Below, piece after piece: positions 41,851 to 50,266 of a stretch of DNA of 64,000 bases. Numbering within the stretch: the first letter of the stretch is position 1; the number at the start of each line of letters is the position of its first letter. The position numbers and the translations under genes were made by a program. The notes below the pieces were generated by a model. The model was not told where the DNA came from. It ran no database searches and worked only from the letters and a program-made list of their open reading frames with translations. This DNA is from JAJXWB01 sp046349085 (GTDB lineage: Bacteria > Pseudomonadota > Alphaproteobacteria > Rhizobiales > Beijerinckiaceae), in the NCBI GenBank assembly GCA_046349085.1, contig JAXMDA010000001.1, positions 764,749-828,748 on the forward strand, written 5' to 3'.

Positions 41851-42915
41851 TCAATCCTCGCGATAGGAATGGACGCGGCCGGCAGGGTCGGTCAGCCGCC
41901 AACCGCCGCCCCCGTCGGGCCTCGCGGCCTCGACGCCCAGCGAAATCTTGCCGTAGCCGCCGGGAATGTCGAGCACATAAGCCGGGCGAGCGAGACCGGA
42001 AACTCGGGCCAGCATCCCGGCGGCGATGCGCCTGCCCTCCTCGATCGGCAGACGGAAGTGGGCCGTGCCCGGCGCAAGGTCCGGGTGATGCAGGTAATAG
42101 GGCTTGACCCGCGCCTCGACGAAGGCGCGCATGAGGGCCGCCAGCGTTTCCGGATCGTCATTCACGCCCTTGAGAAGAACGGTCTGGCTGACCAGCGGCA
42201 CGCCGGCAGCGACGAAGCGCGCCAGCGCCGCGCGGGCTTCGAGGGCCAGTTCGCGCGGATGATTGGCGTGCAGCGCGACCCAGGTCGTAACGTCCTCCGC
42301 CTTGATCGCCGCAACGAGTTCGTCCGTGACGAGATCGGGCGCGGCCACCGGCACGCGCGTATGAAAGCGCAGCGTCTTCACGTGGCCGATCGCCGCGATG
42401 GCGCGCACGATCTCGGCGAGACGGCGCGGCGAGAGCGCCAGCGGGTCGCCGCCGGTGAGGATCACTTCCCAGATCTGCGGTCGCGCGCGGATGTAGTCGA
42501 GCGCGTTTTCCAGCGCCTGCGGCGAAAGCATCCCGCCCTTGGCGGCGCCGACCGTTTCGCGGCGAAAACAGAAGCGGCAATAGACCGGGCAGGCCGAGAC
42601 GATCTTGAGGAGAACGCGGTCGAGATAGCGATGGACGAGCCCCTCGCAGGGCGAATGCGCGTCGTCGCCGATCGGGTCGGCGAGGTCCTGTGGCGCGCTT
42701 TCCAGTTCGCGAGCGTCGGGAACGAATTGGCGGGCGATGGGATCGGCGGGGTCGGCGGGGTCGACCAACCCGGCAAGATGAGAGGTCATGGCGGCGGAAT
42801 AGCGCGCCGTCACATCGGCGAGCCGCGCAGCGCCGGCAGGCGCGGCCAAGCCGGCGCCGACGAAATCGTCGGGCTTTGTGAGCGTGCGGGCGCGGGGTTG
42901 TTCGGGGCGGGTCAC
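41851..42915 (-). CDS. epmB: EF-P beta-lysylation protein (lysine 2,3-aminomutase family)
   Basis: A 354-residue radical-SAM enzyme that converts (S)-alpha-lysine to (R)-beta-lysine for EF-P modification. The Fe-S cluster Cys109, Cys113 and Cys116 lie in CPVYCRFCF; GGDPLAL is the SAM-binding motif and a PLP-binding Lys is in DIPGGYGKISLGVE near the end. GTG 42915, 7 bases after the epmA stop, is the likely start; a TTG at 42969 would overlap epmA. Directly downstream of epmA and close to efp. Confidence 0.93.
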   Translation of the reverse strand: MTRPEQPRARTLTKPDDFVGAGLAAPAGAARLADVTARYSAAMTSHLAGLVDPADPADPIARQFVPDARELESAPQDLADPIGDDAHSPCEGLVHRYLDRVLLKIVSACPVYCRFCFRRETVGAAKGGMLSPQALENALDYIRARPQIWEVILTGGDPLALSPRRLAEIVRAIAAIGHVKTLRFHTRVPVAAPDLVTDELVAAIKAEDVTTWVALHANHPRELALEARAALARFVAAGVPLVSQTVLLKGVNDDPETLAALMRAFVEARVKPYYLHHPDLAPGTAHFRLPIEEGRRIAAGMLARVSGLARPAYVLDIPGGYGKISLGVEAARPDGGGGWRLTDPAGRVHSYRED

Positions 42916-42922
42916 GGCAGCC

Positions 42923-43987
42923 TCATACCTTTCCGCCCGCGGGAAGCGAGGAAGCTCCGCTGGGCGCAACCGGCGTCCAGAGCGTCTGCTCGATGCGCTC
43001 GGCGCCGCTCGCCAGCATGACCAGCCGGTCGAATCCGAGCGCGACGCCGCTCGCCTCGGGCATGATCTCCAGCGCGCGCAGAAAATCCTCGTCGATGGGA
43101 TAGGCCTCGCCGTAGCGTCGCTGCTTCTCGGCCATCGAGGCCTCGAAACGCGCCCGCTGCTCGGCGGGATCGGCCAGTTCCCCGAAGCCGTTCGCCAGCT
43201 CCACGCCGCAGGCGTACATTTCGAAACGCTCGGAAACCTTGGGATCGCCGGGCTTCAGCCGCGCCAGCGCCGCCTCACGGGCAGGATATTCGGTGAGAAG
43301 CGTCAGGCGGCCGCGCCCGAGTTCCGGCTCGATGCGCACGTTCAGGATTTTCGAGAACAGGTCCGACCAGTCGTCGTCCGCCGCCACCCGGATGGAGAGC
43401 GCCGCCGCGGCTTTCGCCAATGCGCCGCGGTCCTCCAGCGCCGCCAGGAGATCGAGGCCGGCGAAACGGGCGAAGGCCTCGGCCACGGTCAGGACTTCGG
43501 GCGCCGCGAAAGGGTCCGCCGTCCGGCCGCGAAACGTCAGCGCCCCACGGCCCGCCGCCTCCGCCGCCGCCCGCGCCAGCGCCACGCAATCGGCCATGAT
43601 CGCCGCATAGGGCGCGCCGGCGCGATACCATTCCAGCATCGTGAATTCGGGATGGTGGAGCGCGGAGCGCTCGCGGTTCCGGAAGCCGCGGGCGAAGGTG
43701 AATATCCGTTCCTCGCCCGCCGCCAGCAGCTTCTTGCAGGCGAATTCCGGCGAGGTATGCAGGTAGAGTTGGGAGCGCGACCCGTCGCCGGCGATCAGCT
43801 CCGTGGCGAAGGCCGACAGGTGCGTTTCGTTGCCGGGCGAGACCTGCAGGCAGGCGGTCTCGACCTCCTCGAAGCCCTCGGCTTGAAAAAAGGCGCGGCA
43901 GGCATTAGCAATCCGCCCGCGCGCCTTGAGGAAATCACGGCGATCGGCGTAAACGTGCGGCGCCCACCAGGGCGAAGCTTCGTGCAT
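42923..43987 (-). CDS. epmA: EF-P--(R)-beta-lysine ligase (PoxA/GenX)
   Basis: A 354-residue class II lysyl-tRNA-synthetase-like ligase lacking the anticodon domain. Motif 2 region FRNRERSALHHPEFTMLEW and motif 3 GVALGFDRLVMLASG are clear. It attaches beta-lysine to Lys34 of EF-P through a lysyl-adenylate. It is divergent from efp with a 105-base gap, and co-directional with epmB. Normal length (about 325-350). Confidence 0.95.
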   Translation of the reverse strand: MHEASPWWAPHVYADRRDFLKARGRIANACRAFFQAEGFEEVETACLQVSPGNETHLSAFATELIAGDGSRSQLYLHTSPEFACKKLLAAGEERIFTFARGFRNRERSALHHPEFTMLEWYRAGAPYAAIMADCVALARAAAEAAGRGALTFRGRTADPFAAPEVLTVAEAFARFAGLDLLAALEDRGALAKAAAALSIRVAADDDWSDLFSKILNVRIEPELGRGRLTLLTEYPAREAALARLKPGDPKVSERFEMYACGVELANGFGELADPAEQRARFEASMAEKQRRYGEAYPIDEDFLRALEIMPEASGVALGFDRLVMLASGAERIEQTLWTPVAPSGASSLPAGGKV

Positions 43988-44092
43988 CAGACCATTCTTA
44001 TGCGTTGCGGCAGGCCGGATCGCTTACGGGCGATCCCCTGAAGTCCGGCGGACCATAGTCCGGGCGCCCGCGACCATCAATCGAGGACGCAA

Positions 44093-44662
44093 ATGAGAGT
44101 CATCGCCTCTTCCATCCGCAAGGGCAACATCATCGAGCACGAGGACGGCCAGCTCTATGTCGTCCTGACCGCCGAAAGCTTCCATCCCGGCAAGGGAACG
44201 CCCACGACCCAGATCGACATGCGCCGCCTCTCCGACGGCGTGAAGGTGTCGAACCGCTACAAGACGACCGAGCAGGTCGAGCGCGCCTTCGTGGAAGATC
44301 ACGACTTCTCGTATCTCTATCAGGACGGCGACGGCTACACGTTCATGAACGACGAGAACTACGAGCAGGTGATCGTCACCAAGGACACGATCGGCGACCA
44401 GGCGGTCTTTCTGCAGGAAGGCATGAAGGTCATCCTGTCGATGTTCAACGGCAATGCGGTCGCCATCCAGTTGCCGGCGCGCGTGACGCTCGAGATCACC
44501 GAGACCGAGCCGGCGATCAAGAACCAGACGGCGTCCTCCTCCTACAAGCCGGCGATCCTGTCGAACGGCGCCAAGACCATGGTGCCGCCGCACATCCAGG
44601 TCGGCACGCGCGTTGTGATCCAGACGGAAGACGGCTCCTACGTCGAGCGCGCGAAGGATTGA
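44093..44662 (+). CDS. efp: Translation elongation factor P
   Basis: A 189-residue factor that rescues ribosomes stalled at polyproline. Three beta domains; the modifiable loop is HPGKGTP with Lys34 at the tip, the residue that EpmA lysylates. GAGGACGCAA precedes the ATG. EpmA and EpmB are encoded next door, so this EF-P is probably beta-lysylated at Lys34. Confidence 0.98.
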   Translation: MRVIASSIRKGNIIEHEDGQLYVVLTAESFHPGKGTPTTQIDMRRLSDGVKVSNRYKTTEQVERAFVEDHDFSYLYQDGDGYTFMNDENYEQVIVTKDTIGDQAVFLQEGMKVILSMFNGNAVAIQLPARVTLEITETEPAIKNQTASSSYKPAILSNGAKTMVPPHIQVGTRVVIQTEDGSYVERAKD

Positions 44663-44700
44663 CCGGACCGCGAGCCCTCGGGCTCGCTTCGGGTTTTCAA

Positions 44701-44735
44701 AGGACTGCGAGCCTGAAGGCTCGCGGTCCTTTTTA
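44701..44735 (+). terminator. Rho-independent terminator of efp
   Basis: AGGACTGCGAGCC, loop TGAA, then GGCTCGCGGTCCT and TTTTTATT: a 13-bp stem with one G-T pair and a good T-run. A second perfect hairpin GCGAGCCC-TC-GGGCTCGC lies just upstream at 44670-44687. Confidence 0.9.
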
Positions 44736-44746
44736 TTGGCGTCGAC

Positions 44747-45841
44747 TCAGTCGAACACGACCACGCCGCGCGCCACGCCGCCCTTGCGCAATTGCTCGAA
44801 GCCCTCGTTGATCTCTTCCAGCCGGTACGTGCGCGAGATCAGCGAATCGAGGTCGAGCTTCTTGTCCATGTAGAGATCGGCGAGGATCGGGAAGTCGATG
44901 TCGGGCTGGATAGAGCCGTAGAAGGACGAGGCCAGCGTCTTCTCCTGAAAGACCATGGACGCCGGCGAAATGCCGGCCTTCACCGTGACCGAGGGAATGC
45001 CGACCATCGTCGCGCGGCCGCCGGCGCACAGGCAGTCGACGATCTGCAGCACGGTCGCTTCCGAGCCGATGGCGTCGAAGGCGTAATCGGCGCCGCCGCC
45101 GGTGATTTCGCGCACGCGCTTCACGACATTCTCGGTCTTGCCGTTGATCGTGTGCGTCGCGCCGAATTGCTTGGCGTAGTCCAGCTTGTTGTCGAGCAGG
45201 TCGACCGCAATGATCTTGCCGGCGCCGACGAGCTTCGCCCCCTGCACGATGTTCAGGCCGACGCCGCCGCAGCCCACGACGACGACGCTCGACCCCGCCT
45301 CCACCTTCGCCGCGCGATAGACCGCGCCGACGCCGGTGGCCACGGAGCAGCCGATGATGGCGGCGATTGTCCACGGCAGGTCCTTGCGGATCGGCACGAG
45401 GTTTTCGAGCGAGCAGACGACCTCCTCGCGAAACGTGCCGATGCGCGCCATCTGGTAGACGGGTTCGGCCTTGAACTTCAGGCGCGTCGTGCCGTCGGGC
45501 ATCAGGAAGCCCGGCGCGGAATGGCCGTTGCAGAGCACCGACTTGCCGGAATTGCAGTAGCGGCAGTGCCCGCAATGCGACGAAAACGAGAAAATGACGT
45601 GGTCGCCGACCGAGACGTGCGAAGGGCCGGGGCCGACCTCGGTGACGATTCCCGCCGCCTCGTGACCCGGCACGAGCGGCAGTTTCGCCGGCCAGTCGCC
45701 GTTCATCATGTGCCAGTCGGACATGCACACGCCGGTCGCCTTCATTTTCACGCGGGCTTCGCCGGCCTTCGGCGGATCGAGTTCGAGATCGAGAAGTTCG
45801 AGCGGCTTGTTGATCTCGGTGAGGACGGCGGCCTTCATCAT
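44747..45841 (-). CDS. Zinc-dependent alcohol dehydrogenase (MDR family, class III-like)
   Basis: A 364-residue medium-chain dehydrogenase. Catalytic zinc ligands: Cys in ATGVCMSDWH, His in PGHEAAG, and Cys in IIGCSVATG; structural zinc Cys cluster in SSHCGHCRYCNSGKSVLC. The Rossmann motif VVGCGGVGLNIVQGA binds NAD, with Asp in IAVDLLD. It resembles alcohol/formaldehyde dehydrogenases of the class III or NDMA-type group. Substrate not certain. Convergent with efp, the terminator lying between. Confidence 0.92.
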   Translation of the reverse strand: MMKAAVLTEINKPLELLDLELDPPKAGEARVKMKATGVCMSDWHMMNGDWPAKLPLVPGHEAAGIVTEVGPGPSHVSVGDHVIFSFSSHCGHCRYCNSGKSVLCNGHSAPGFLMPDGTTRLKFKAEPVYQMARIGTFREEVVCSLENLVPIRKDLPWTIAAIIGCSVATGVGAVYRAAKVEAGSSVVVVGCGGVGLNIVQGAKLVGAGKIIAVDLLDNKLDYAKQFGATHTINGKTENVVKRVREITGGGADYAFDAIGSEATVLQIVDCLCAGGRATMVGIPSVTVKAGISPASMVFQEKTLASSFYGSIQPDIDFPILADLYMDKKLDLDSLISRTYRLEEINEGFEQLRKGGVARGVVVFD

Positions 45842-45887
45842 TGTCTCCCGTTTTGGTCGGACAAGATTGCGGTGGAGGGCGCGCGCG

Positions 45888-46358
45888 TCAAGGGCGCGCG
45901 GAGTCGCGCGTCTCGTCGCCGACCAGCAGATGATAGGCGACGCTCATCACGCAGGAATACACGCTGAGCCCGAGCGCCATGAACACGGCCGGGCGAATTC
46001 CGAGCCCGACGCCGAGGGCGAACGGCCCAAGCCCCATGAAGGGAAGAAGGACGAGGCCTGATCCGACCCATGCGACCAGGGCGAAGACAAGCCCCTTGCG
46101 CAGCGGCGTTCGGCCCGGCAGCCGCCGATAGAGGCGCGCGAAGACGAAGCCCCAGATCAGCGCGCCGTTCACGAATGTCAGCGCATAGGCGGCCCACGGC
46201 GAGATCGAGGCGCCGGTCAGCGCCTTCAGCGCGCGCTGGAAATGCTCGTAAGGCTGGAATTCCGGCAATATGCCCAGGCGCGCCTTGAGGAAGCTCAGCG
46301 TCATCTGCGCGAGCGTTCCGGCGAAGCCCGCAAGGAAGGATTTCAGCAAGCGAACCAT
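45888..46358 (-). CDS. Small integral membrane protein
   Basis: A 156-residue protein with about four hydrophobic segments (9-28, 50-72, 88-108 and 120-142). GGAGACGTCC precedes ATG 46358. It lies just before tRNA-Arg on the opposite strand and about 45 bases upstream of the alcohol dehydrogenase gene on the same strand. No domain recognised with confidence. Confidence 0.7.
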   Translation of the reverse strand: MVRLLKSFLAGFAGTLAQMTLSFLKARLGILPEFQPYEHFQRALKALTGASISPWAAYALTFVNGALIWGFVFARLYRRLPGRTPLRKGLVFALVAWVGSGLVLLPFMGLGPFALGVGLGIRPAVFMALGLSVYSCVMSVAYHLLVGDETRDSARP

Positions 46359-46425
46359 GGACGTCTCCGAGCGCGCGGCGCCCGTCTTTGCTTTTGCGGC
46401 GAATTGCGGCAAGACAGGCGTCGCC

Positions 46426-46502
46426 GGTCCCGTAGCTCAGCAGGATAGAGCAGCGGTTTCCTAAACCGAAGGTCAGGGGTTCGAATCCCTTCGGGACCGC
46501 CA
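46426..46502 (+). tRNA. tRNA-Arg(CCT)
   Basis: 77-base cloverleaf: acceptor GGTCCCG pairs with CGGGACC, D arm GCTC...GAGC, anticodon loop TTCCTAA gives anticodon CCT, T loop TTCGAAT, and encoded CCA at 46500-46502. Confidence 0.96.
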
Positions 46503-46524
46503 CCGCCTTCCCGAGTTCGCGCTG

Positions 46525-48153
46525 TCAATCGAGGCCGTACCTGCGCCGCGCCTCGGCCACCTCGGCCTCGTCCCAATAGCCGATGTAAATGCCGCTCCTG
46601 AGTTGGAGGGCCGAGCTGTAGCCCTCGATTCGCGCATCGGGCGTGGTGATGCGGCTGTGATCGGTCAGCGCCCAGTCGAGCAGGGCCTCGCGCATCCGGG
46701 CGCACACCGACGCGCAGGCGGGATCTGCGCCGCGGTCGTGAAACTCCTGCGGATCGGTCTCGAGATCGTAGAGCATGGGCCGGAAGCCCGGCGCGTGCAC
46801 ATATTTCCAGCGGCCGTCGAAGACCATGAACAGATGGCATTTGTCGACCGGCAGGCCGAGGGCTCTGCGCACGTCCTGCATGGAATAATCGTATTCGCTG
46901 AACACATGGGATCGCCAGCCTGCCGGCTTCTCGCCGCGCAGGAACGGGGCGAGGGAGCGGCCTTCCACGATGTGGCGCGGCGCGACCCCGCCGAAATATT
47001 CGATGAATGTCGGCGTGAGGTCGATCGCCTCGACCAGCGCGTCGCAGACCGTCCCGCGAGTTGAATTCGCCGCTGCGGAGGGATCGACGACGATCATCGG
47101 CGCCTTCACGGAGACCTCGTGAAACAGGTCCTTTTCGCCGAGCCAGTGGTCGCCGAGGTAATCGCCGTGATCGGAGGTGAAGACGATCAGCGTGTTCTCC
47201 TCGAGTCCGCGCTCCTTCAGGAACCCGAACAGGATCCCAAGCTGATCGTCGATCTGCCTGATGAGCCCCATGTAGGTCGGGATGACGCGCTCGCGCACCT
47301 CGTCGCGCGAGAAATTGCGGGACACCCGCAGGTCCATGAAGGCGCGATAGACGGGGTGGACATCGTTGCCGCGCTCGCTCTCGCTGCGGACCGCGGGCAT
47401 GACGTCCGCCGCGCCGAACATGTCGTGATAGGGGGCGGGCGCGATATAAGGCCAATGCGGCTTGATGTAGGAGAGGTGGAGGCACCAGCTCTCGCCCTTG
47501 CCCTCCGCCTCGTCGATGAAGCGCATGGCCTCGCGCGTCGTCCAGGGCGTTTCGGTGTCTTCGTCAGGCGCGCGCGTCTGCTTGTCGGCATGGACCAGCA
47601 GCCAGCCATTCTCCTGCGACCCGTCCGGCGCCTCCCCGGAATTGGCCCAGGTCTCCCAGGGATTGTCGCCGTCGTAGCCTTTCGATTTCAGATATTCATT
47701 GAAGGGCGCGCTCTTGCTCCTGCGGCCCGAGGGATGCAGGCCGTCGTCGCGATCGAAGGGCTCGAAGCCGCATTCGGACGCCAGCACGCCGATGGTGGAG
47801 CCCGGCGCGATGCCGAGCCGCTGCATGCCCTCGTCGTCCGACGTCATGTGCGTCTTGCCGACCAACGCCGTGCGCACGCCCAGCTTGCGCAGGTGGTCGC
47901 CGAGCGTCGGCTCGCCGATGCGCAGCGGAAAACCGTTCCAGTTCGCGCCGTGCGAGCGCATGTAGCGGCCGGTGTAATAGCTCATGCGCGAGGGGCCGCA
48001 GACCGGCGACTGCACGTAGGCGCGCGTGAAGCGCACGCCGCGCGCGGCCAGGGCGTCGATGTTCGGCGTCTTCAGGAAGGGATGGCCGGCGCAGCCGAGA
48101 TAATCGAATCGAAGCTGGTCGCACATGATGAAGAGCACATTCTTCTTCGGCAT
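46525..48153 (-). CDS. Sulfatase/phosphonate monoester hydrolase-like enzyme
   Basis: A 542-residue alkaline-phosphatase-superfamily hydrolase. Asp12 is in CDQLRFDYLG; Cys52 in the CGPSR motif (residues 52-56) is the site converted to formylglycine; FTSDHGDYLGDHW supplies the second metal-binding Asp-His. The size and the GRYMRSHG sequence are like arylsulfatase/phosphonate monoester hydrolase (PMH) enzymes, which cleave sulfate, phosphate or phosphonate esters. ATG 48153 is chosen because homology-like sequence begins there. No formylglycine-generating enzyme is in the window. Confidence 0.9.
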   Translation of the reverse strand: MPKKNVLFIMCDQLRFDYLGCAGHPFLKTPNIDALAARGVRFTRAYVQSPVCGPSRMSYYTGRYMRSHGANWNGFPLRIGEPTLGDHLRKLGVRTALVGKTHMTSDDEGMQRLGIAPGSTIGVLASECGFEPFDRDDGLHPSGRRSKSAPFNEYLKSKGYDGDNPWETWANSGEAPDGSQENGWLLVHADKQTRAPDEDTETPWTTREAMRFIDEAEGKGESWCLHLSYIKPHWPYIAPAPYHDMFGAADVMPAVRSESERGNDVHPVYRAFMDLRVSRNFSRDEVRERVIPTYMGLIRQIDDQLGILFGFLKERGLEENTLIVFTSDHGDYLGDHWLGEKDLFHEVSVKAPMIVVDPSAAANSTRGTVCDALVEAIDLTPTFIEYFGGVAPRHIVEGRSLAPFLRGEKPAGWRSHVFSEYDYSMQDVRRALGLPVDKCHLFMVFDGRWKYVHAPGFRPMLYDLETDPQEFHDRGADPACASVCARMREALLDWALTDHSRITTPDARIEGYSSALQLRSGIYIGYWDEAEVAEARRRYGLD

Positions 48154-48292
48154 TTTCTCTCCCGCGGCGCCCACTTCCTCTCGCGCATAATGCGAAGGCC
48201 GGCGCGCAAAGACAATTTCCGTCCGCCCGCCCCGCCATTCGACAATCCGCGACGTCGCTGCTAGACCGCGACCATCCAGACCGGGGCTGATC

Positions 48293-48907
48293 ATGACCAT
48301 CCGCTATCACGAAGGCGACCTGCCGGCCGGCGTCACGTTCGGCGTGTCGGTGGCCATCGACACGGAGACGATGGGCCTGCAGCCGCACCGCGACCGGCTG
48401 TGCGTCGTGCAGCTTTCGCGCGGCGACGGCACGGCGGACGTCGTGCGTATCGCCCGCGACCAGACGCGCGCGCCGCGGCTGGAAGCGCTGCTCGCCGACG
48501 CGAGCGTCACCAAGATATTCCACTTCGCCCGTTTCGACCTGGCGGCGCTCTACAAGCGGTTCGGCGTGATGCCGGCGCCCGTCTACTGCACCAAGATCGC
48601 CTCGAAGCTCGCGCGCACCTACACCGACCGGCACGGGCTGAAGGACCTTCTGCGCGAACTGCTCGGCGTGGAAATTTCCAAGCAGCAGCAATCCTCGGAC
48701 TGGGGCGCGGACACGCTCAGCGACGCCCAGCTCGCCTATGCCGCCTCCGACGTGCTGCACCTGCACGCCGTGCGCGAAAAGCTGGAGGCCATGCTGGCGC
48801 GGGAGGGGCGCAGGGAGGTGGCGGCGGCCTGCTTCGGCTTCCTGCCGACGCGAGCCCGGCTCGACTTGATGGGCTGGCCCGAGACCGACATATTCAGTCA
48901 CGAATAA
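48293..48907 (+). CDS. rnd: Ribonuclease D
   Basis: A 204-residue DEDDy 3'-5' exonuclease without the HRDC domain. Motif Exo I is AIDTET (Asp23, Glu25), Exo II KIFHFARFDLAAL, Exo III YAASDVLHLH with the Tyr/Asp pair. It trims tRNA 3' ends. This short form upstream of lptC is the usual alphaproteobacterial layout. Confidence 0.95.
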   Translation: MTIRYHEGDLPAGVTFGVSVAIDTETMGLQPHRDRLCVVQLSRGDGTADVVRIARDQTRAPRLEALLADASVTKIFHFARFDLAALYKRFGVMPAPVYCTKIASKLARTYTDRHGLKDLLRELLGVEISKQQQSSDWGADTLSDAQLAYAASDVLHLHAVREKLEAMLAREGRREVAAACFGFLPTRARLDLMGWPETDIFSHE

Positions 48908-48998
48908 GGAATTATTTCACGCTGCGGCCTTAACTTCGCCAAAGCGATGCCTTGTAAGAGCGCGCGCAAGCCGCGCGCCCGCTGGGACCGAAACTCTG

Positions 48999-49700
48999 AT
49001 GTCCGACACGTCGCCGCAATACGAGGAGCGATCGTCTTTCGCCGATTTCGGCGGACGGCGGCCGGCCGCCTTCGTCGATGCGGGCCGGCATACGGCGCGG
49101 GTCCAGTTCCTGCGCCGCGCGATCATCGCGGTCTGCGTCGGCGCGATCGGGCTGATCGGCTTCATTCTCGCCTTCGATCCTCTGCGCCGCCTGCAGATCG
49201 GCGGCTTCTCGGTCGCCAGCGTCGGGCTCGAGGGCACGCGCATCAAGATGGACCGGCCGCGGCTGTCGGGGTATCGCGCCGACGGCCAGCCCTACGAAAT
49301 CAAGGCCAATTCAGTCGTGCAGGACACGCGGCGGCCGAAAGTGTTCGAACTCGACAATGTCGACGCCAAGCTTGGCGTAAAGGATGGTTCGACTACGGCG
49401 ATCCAGGCCGCCAAGGGCCACTACGACGCCGAGACGGACAAGCTCGAACTGACCGGCGCGGTGCGGGTGCGCAGCGAGGGCCAGTATGACATGAAGCTGA
49501 CCCATGCGGCCGTGGACATGCGCGCCTCCAGCATCGAATCGCGCCAGCCGGTGGTCGTGGATCTGCCCAACGGCCGGATCAACGCGGCAGGCGCCACGTT
49601 CGAGGAAAGCGCCCGCAAACTCGAATTCGCCGGCCCGGTGCGCTCGGAATTCCGTGACAATACGCCCGATGCGCCCGCCGACGCGGAGAGCTCGCAGTGA
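48999..49700 (+). CDS. lptC: LPS export protein LptC
   Basis: A 233-residue protein with a single membrane span at about 41-60 (AIIAVCVGAIGLIGFILAF) and a periplasmic LptC beta-jellyroll domain (about 75-210), which passes LPS from the LptBFG pump to LptA. Sequence similarity in this family is low; identification rests on fold pattern and position before lptA and lptB. Stop overlaps lptA by 4 nt. Confidence 0.9.
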   Translation: MSDTSPQYEERSSFADFGGRRPAAFVDAGRHTARVQFLRRAIIAVCVGAIGLIGFILAFDPLRRLQIGGFSVASVGLEGTRIKMDRPRLSGYRADGQPYEIKANSVVQDTRRPKVFELDNVDAKLGVKDGSTTAIQAAKGHYDAETDKLELTGAVRVRSEGQYDMKLTHAAVDMRASSIESRQPVVVDLPNGRINAAGATFEESARKLEFAGPVRSEFRDNTPDAPADAESSQ

Positions 49701-50230
49701 GACTTCTGACCGTTGCAACCGTCCTGGCGATCGCCGCCGCGCCTGCCAGCGCGGCCATGCTGCCCGGCGCCAGCGCCAGGGACCCCTACACCGTGGACGC
49801 GGGCAAGCTCGAGTTCTTCGAGAAGGAAAACAAGCTCGTCTACACGGGCAACGTGCTCGCCACGCAGGGACCGACCAAGGTGCGCGGCGCAGTCATGATC
49901 ATCTATCTCGACAAGGGCGCGGCGGGCTCGTCCGATTCCAGCGTGCGCCGCGTCGAGATGAAGGGCCCGGTCACCGTGGCCCAGAAGGACAAGGTCGGAA
50001 CCGGCGACAGCGGCGTCTACGACCGGCAGGAAAACAAATGGTACCTGATCGGCAACGTCACCTTCACGCAGGGCACGACGGTCACGCAGGGAGACAAGCT
50101 CATCTACGACCTCGCCACCAATCGCGCGACCGTCACGGGCCGCGCCCGCACGGTGCTGACGCCCAAGGAGAACGAGGGCGGCAAGAAGGGCGCAGAGAAG
50201 AGCGGGGAAAAGCCGGCGGCGGAGCGATAA
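49697..50230 (+). CDS. lptA: LPS transport periplasmic protein LptA
   Basis: A 177-residue protein starting at GTG 49697 (GTGA overlap with lptC). A signal peptide (LLTVATVLAIAAAPASA) is followed by an OstA/LptA beta-jellyroll: FFEKENKLVYTGNV and VGTGDSGVYDRQENKWYLIG. It bridges LPS across the periplasm. The Lys/Glu-rich tail is low complexity. Confidence 0.92.
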   Translation: MRLLTVATVLAIAAAPASAAMLPGASARDPYTVDAGKLEFFEKENKLVYTGNVLATQGPTKVRGAVMIIYLDKGAAGSSDSSVRRVEMKGPVTVAQKDKVGTGDSGVYDRQENKWYLIGNVTFTQGTTVTQGDKLIYDLATNRATVTGRARTVLTPKENEGGKKGAEKSGEKPAAER

Positions 50231-50266
50231 TCGCCCGCCGGCCGCAGGCCCCGCCATCGGCGCCCG

